DNA from: an uncultured Candidatus Saccharibacteria bacterium
GTDB lineage: Bacteria; Patescibacteriota; Saccharimonadia; Saccharimonadales; Saccharimonadaceae
Length of the DNA stretch: 14,485 nt
Direction of reading: 5' to 3'
NCBI GenBank assembly: GCA_937876715.1
Contig: CALEGA010000075.1
Location: 1-14,485 of the forward strand
Below are positions 13,515-14,485 of this stretch, piece by piece. Position numbers and translations under genes: made by a program. The notes under the pieces were generated by a model. The model was given only the letters and a program-made list of their open reading frames with translations, made no database searches and was not told where the DNA came from. Numbering within the stretch: the stretch's first letter is position 1; the number at the start of each line of letters is the position of its first letter.

Positions 13515-13520
13515 AGGAAT

Positions 13521-14441
13521 ATGATTTTGAGAGAGCCGATTTTTTGTAGAAAGCCAGTTTATGAAGTCGAAGCGGGATTAAAGACGCCCGTGAAAGTTGC
13601 GCTGACGGGAGATTGGCACATTAGTCGAATCGTCACCGAGCGGCAACGCGAGCTTTTGCGACAGAAGCTAAGGAAGATAAAGCCTGACGTAATTATTCTA
13701 CAAGGAGATTTGTTCGACACGGCGAAGTCGTTTTTGGATTCGGAATTGATTGCCGAGCTGAAAAAGACGATGCGGCTTTGCGTAAAGTTTGCGCCGACAG
13801 TGATGGTAATTGGTAATCACGATCAGATGCTAACTGGGCGCGGCAGACCGCGATCGCAAGCGGAGTTTATATCGCTGGTCTTCCCTGATGTGGTGGGTGA
13901 ATGGCGAAAAGTTTGTCGCGAGACGGGAGTGAAGTTGCTAGTTGATAGCTGGTTCGAGGTGAAAGGGCTGAGGATTTTTGGGTTTTAACAAGAGCCGATG
14001 ATGTATTATGCCGAGCCGCACGAGAAAGGCGAAAACATTGCCGAGATGAAACGGAAAATTAAGCAACTTGACCGCGAGGGAGTGCTGAAGTTTAGGGAGG
14101 GCAAGGCGCATTGGTTTGCCGCGCACGCGCCGATAAATGAGTTGTATCGAATGAAAGAGCTAAAACAGTTTGGTGTTTTTAGTTTTGGACATACGCACGG
14201 TGGTTGCGTGCCGATTGGTGCGGATTTGGTGGTGGATGCCTGTGGTGGACACGGCGGAATCGTGGCGCCGATGAAAAAGATTTTGCCGACGAGGTTTATG
14301 CGTGGGCGCGAGATCGTGAAAGGTGGAGCAAGTTATATTGTGAACGCGGGGATGGTGGCGCTGCAAGAGAGTGCGCCGAGACCATTGCGCTATCTTAACT
14401 GGCTGAAAGCGGCGGAAGTAACAGAAGTGATTTTGAAATAA
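13521..14441 (+). pseudogene. Calcineurin-like metallophosphoesterase interrupted by an in-frame TAA
   Basis: 306 codons in one frame with a single TAA at 13986-13988 (codon 156). Before the stop: GDWHIS (D31, H33), GDLFD (D63) and GNHD (N99, H100), the first three metal-site motifs. After it, in the same frame: AAHAP (H202) and FGHTHGG (H224, H226), the remaining metal ligands. Neither half alone has a complete dinuclear site. An ATG-ATG at 13998 just past the stop, with AAGAG upstream, could restart translation, giving two chains. Family members hydrolyse phosphodiesters or phosphomonoesters; the substrate is unknown. The true start is ATG 13521; the frame stays open further upstream but that part is antisense to the neighbouring gene. 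Nonsense mutation, sequencing error and split gene all remain possible. Confidence 0.85.
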
Positions 14442-14464
14442 AAAATTCCCCTTTGGGGTATTTT
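14441..14464. terminator. Terminator after the phosphoesterase gene
   Basis: AAAATTCCCC-TTT-GGGGTATTTT: a 4-bp GC core with a T-T mismatch and A/T arms. It resembles the CCCCTTTGGGG terminator beside tRNA-Phe and could work in both directions. Confidence 0.7.
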
Positions 14465-14475
14465 AAATGGCTTCC

Positions 14476-14485
14476 TGGTGGAGCC
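14476..14485 (-). tRNA. Possible 3' end of a tRNA cut by the window edge
   Basis: On the minus strand the last ten bases read GGCTCCACCA, i.e. part of an acceptor strand, discriminator A and CCA. They lie just past a terminator, as at tRNA-Phe. Only ten bases are visible, so this is a guess. Confidence 0.25.

Noticed and set aside
13191..13520. N-terminal extension of the phosphoesterase frame back to 13191
   Set aside because: It is antisense to the CPTC membrane-protein gene, is low-complexity and basic, and a promoter plus ATG at 13521 give a proper start.
1..14485. CRISPR arrays, insertion sequences, att sites, replication origin
   Set aside because: I saw no spaced direct repeats, transposase-like proteins or terminal inverted repeats, and no DnaA-box cluster.

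Overview
The window reads as chromosomal DNA from a small-genome bacterium of the Patescibacteria (CPR) type. Saccharibacteria (TM7) is my best guess. The reasons are compact genes that overlap or nearly touch, a LemA/HtpX pair, a membrane pyrophosphatase, a CPR-style PemK protein, a DUF916-like surface protein, and a very short KsgA/Erm-type methyltransferase. The lineage call is inference from gene content. The code is standard: no recognised gene has an in-frame TGA. However, all fifteen visible gene ends use TAA or TAG and none uses TGA.

Layout. 1-3715 (minus) is a tight four-gene unit read lemA, htpX, a six-helix membrane protein, ligA; ligA runs off the left edge. 3769-3890 (plus) is a tRNA-Gly(GCC) with its own promoter and an unusual elbow pair. 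3912-4349 is a small membrane-anchored lysozyme-like protein with a leaderless-looking start. 4432-6565 is a membrane pyrophosphatase gene broken by a deletion/frameshift, followed by a strong terminator. 6672-7130 is a solitary PemK/MazF-like protein; a minus-strand promoter with a GAAA-capped hairpin just downstream points to a short antisense RNA.

7304-9764 (minus) is a cell-surface module: an exported two-cysteine beta-protein behind a near-consensus promoter, a single-pass membrane protein, and a DUF916/WxL-interacting-like anchored protein. 9850-10130 holds a possible 34-codon ORF with a strong ribosome binding site, then an RNA segment with mutually exclusive hairpins and a terminator. 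tRNA-Phe(GAA) (minus) and hisS (plus) diverge from one short promoter region. hisS is followed by the short methyltransferase gene, which converges on, and overlaps, a minus-strand pair: a DsbA-like thiol oxidoreductase and a membrane protein with a CPTC motif. At the right edge a metallophosphoesterase gene is interrupted by an in-frame TAA, followed by a terminator and perhaps the 3' end of another tRNA.

How the parts may work together. The envelope is the main theme: LemA/HtpX quality control, a lysozyme-like protein, the surface module and the thiol-redox pair. The exported proteins carry paired cysteines, so the DsbA-like/CPTC pair could fold them; this is inference. Two otherwise recognisable genes (pyrophosphatase, phosphoesterase) are broken, which means either gene decay or assembly error. 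Several plus-strand genes have a TATAAT-like -10 only 6 to 9 bases before the start codon, pointing to leaderless mRNAs.
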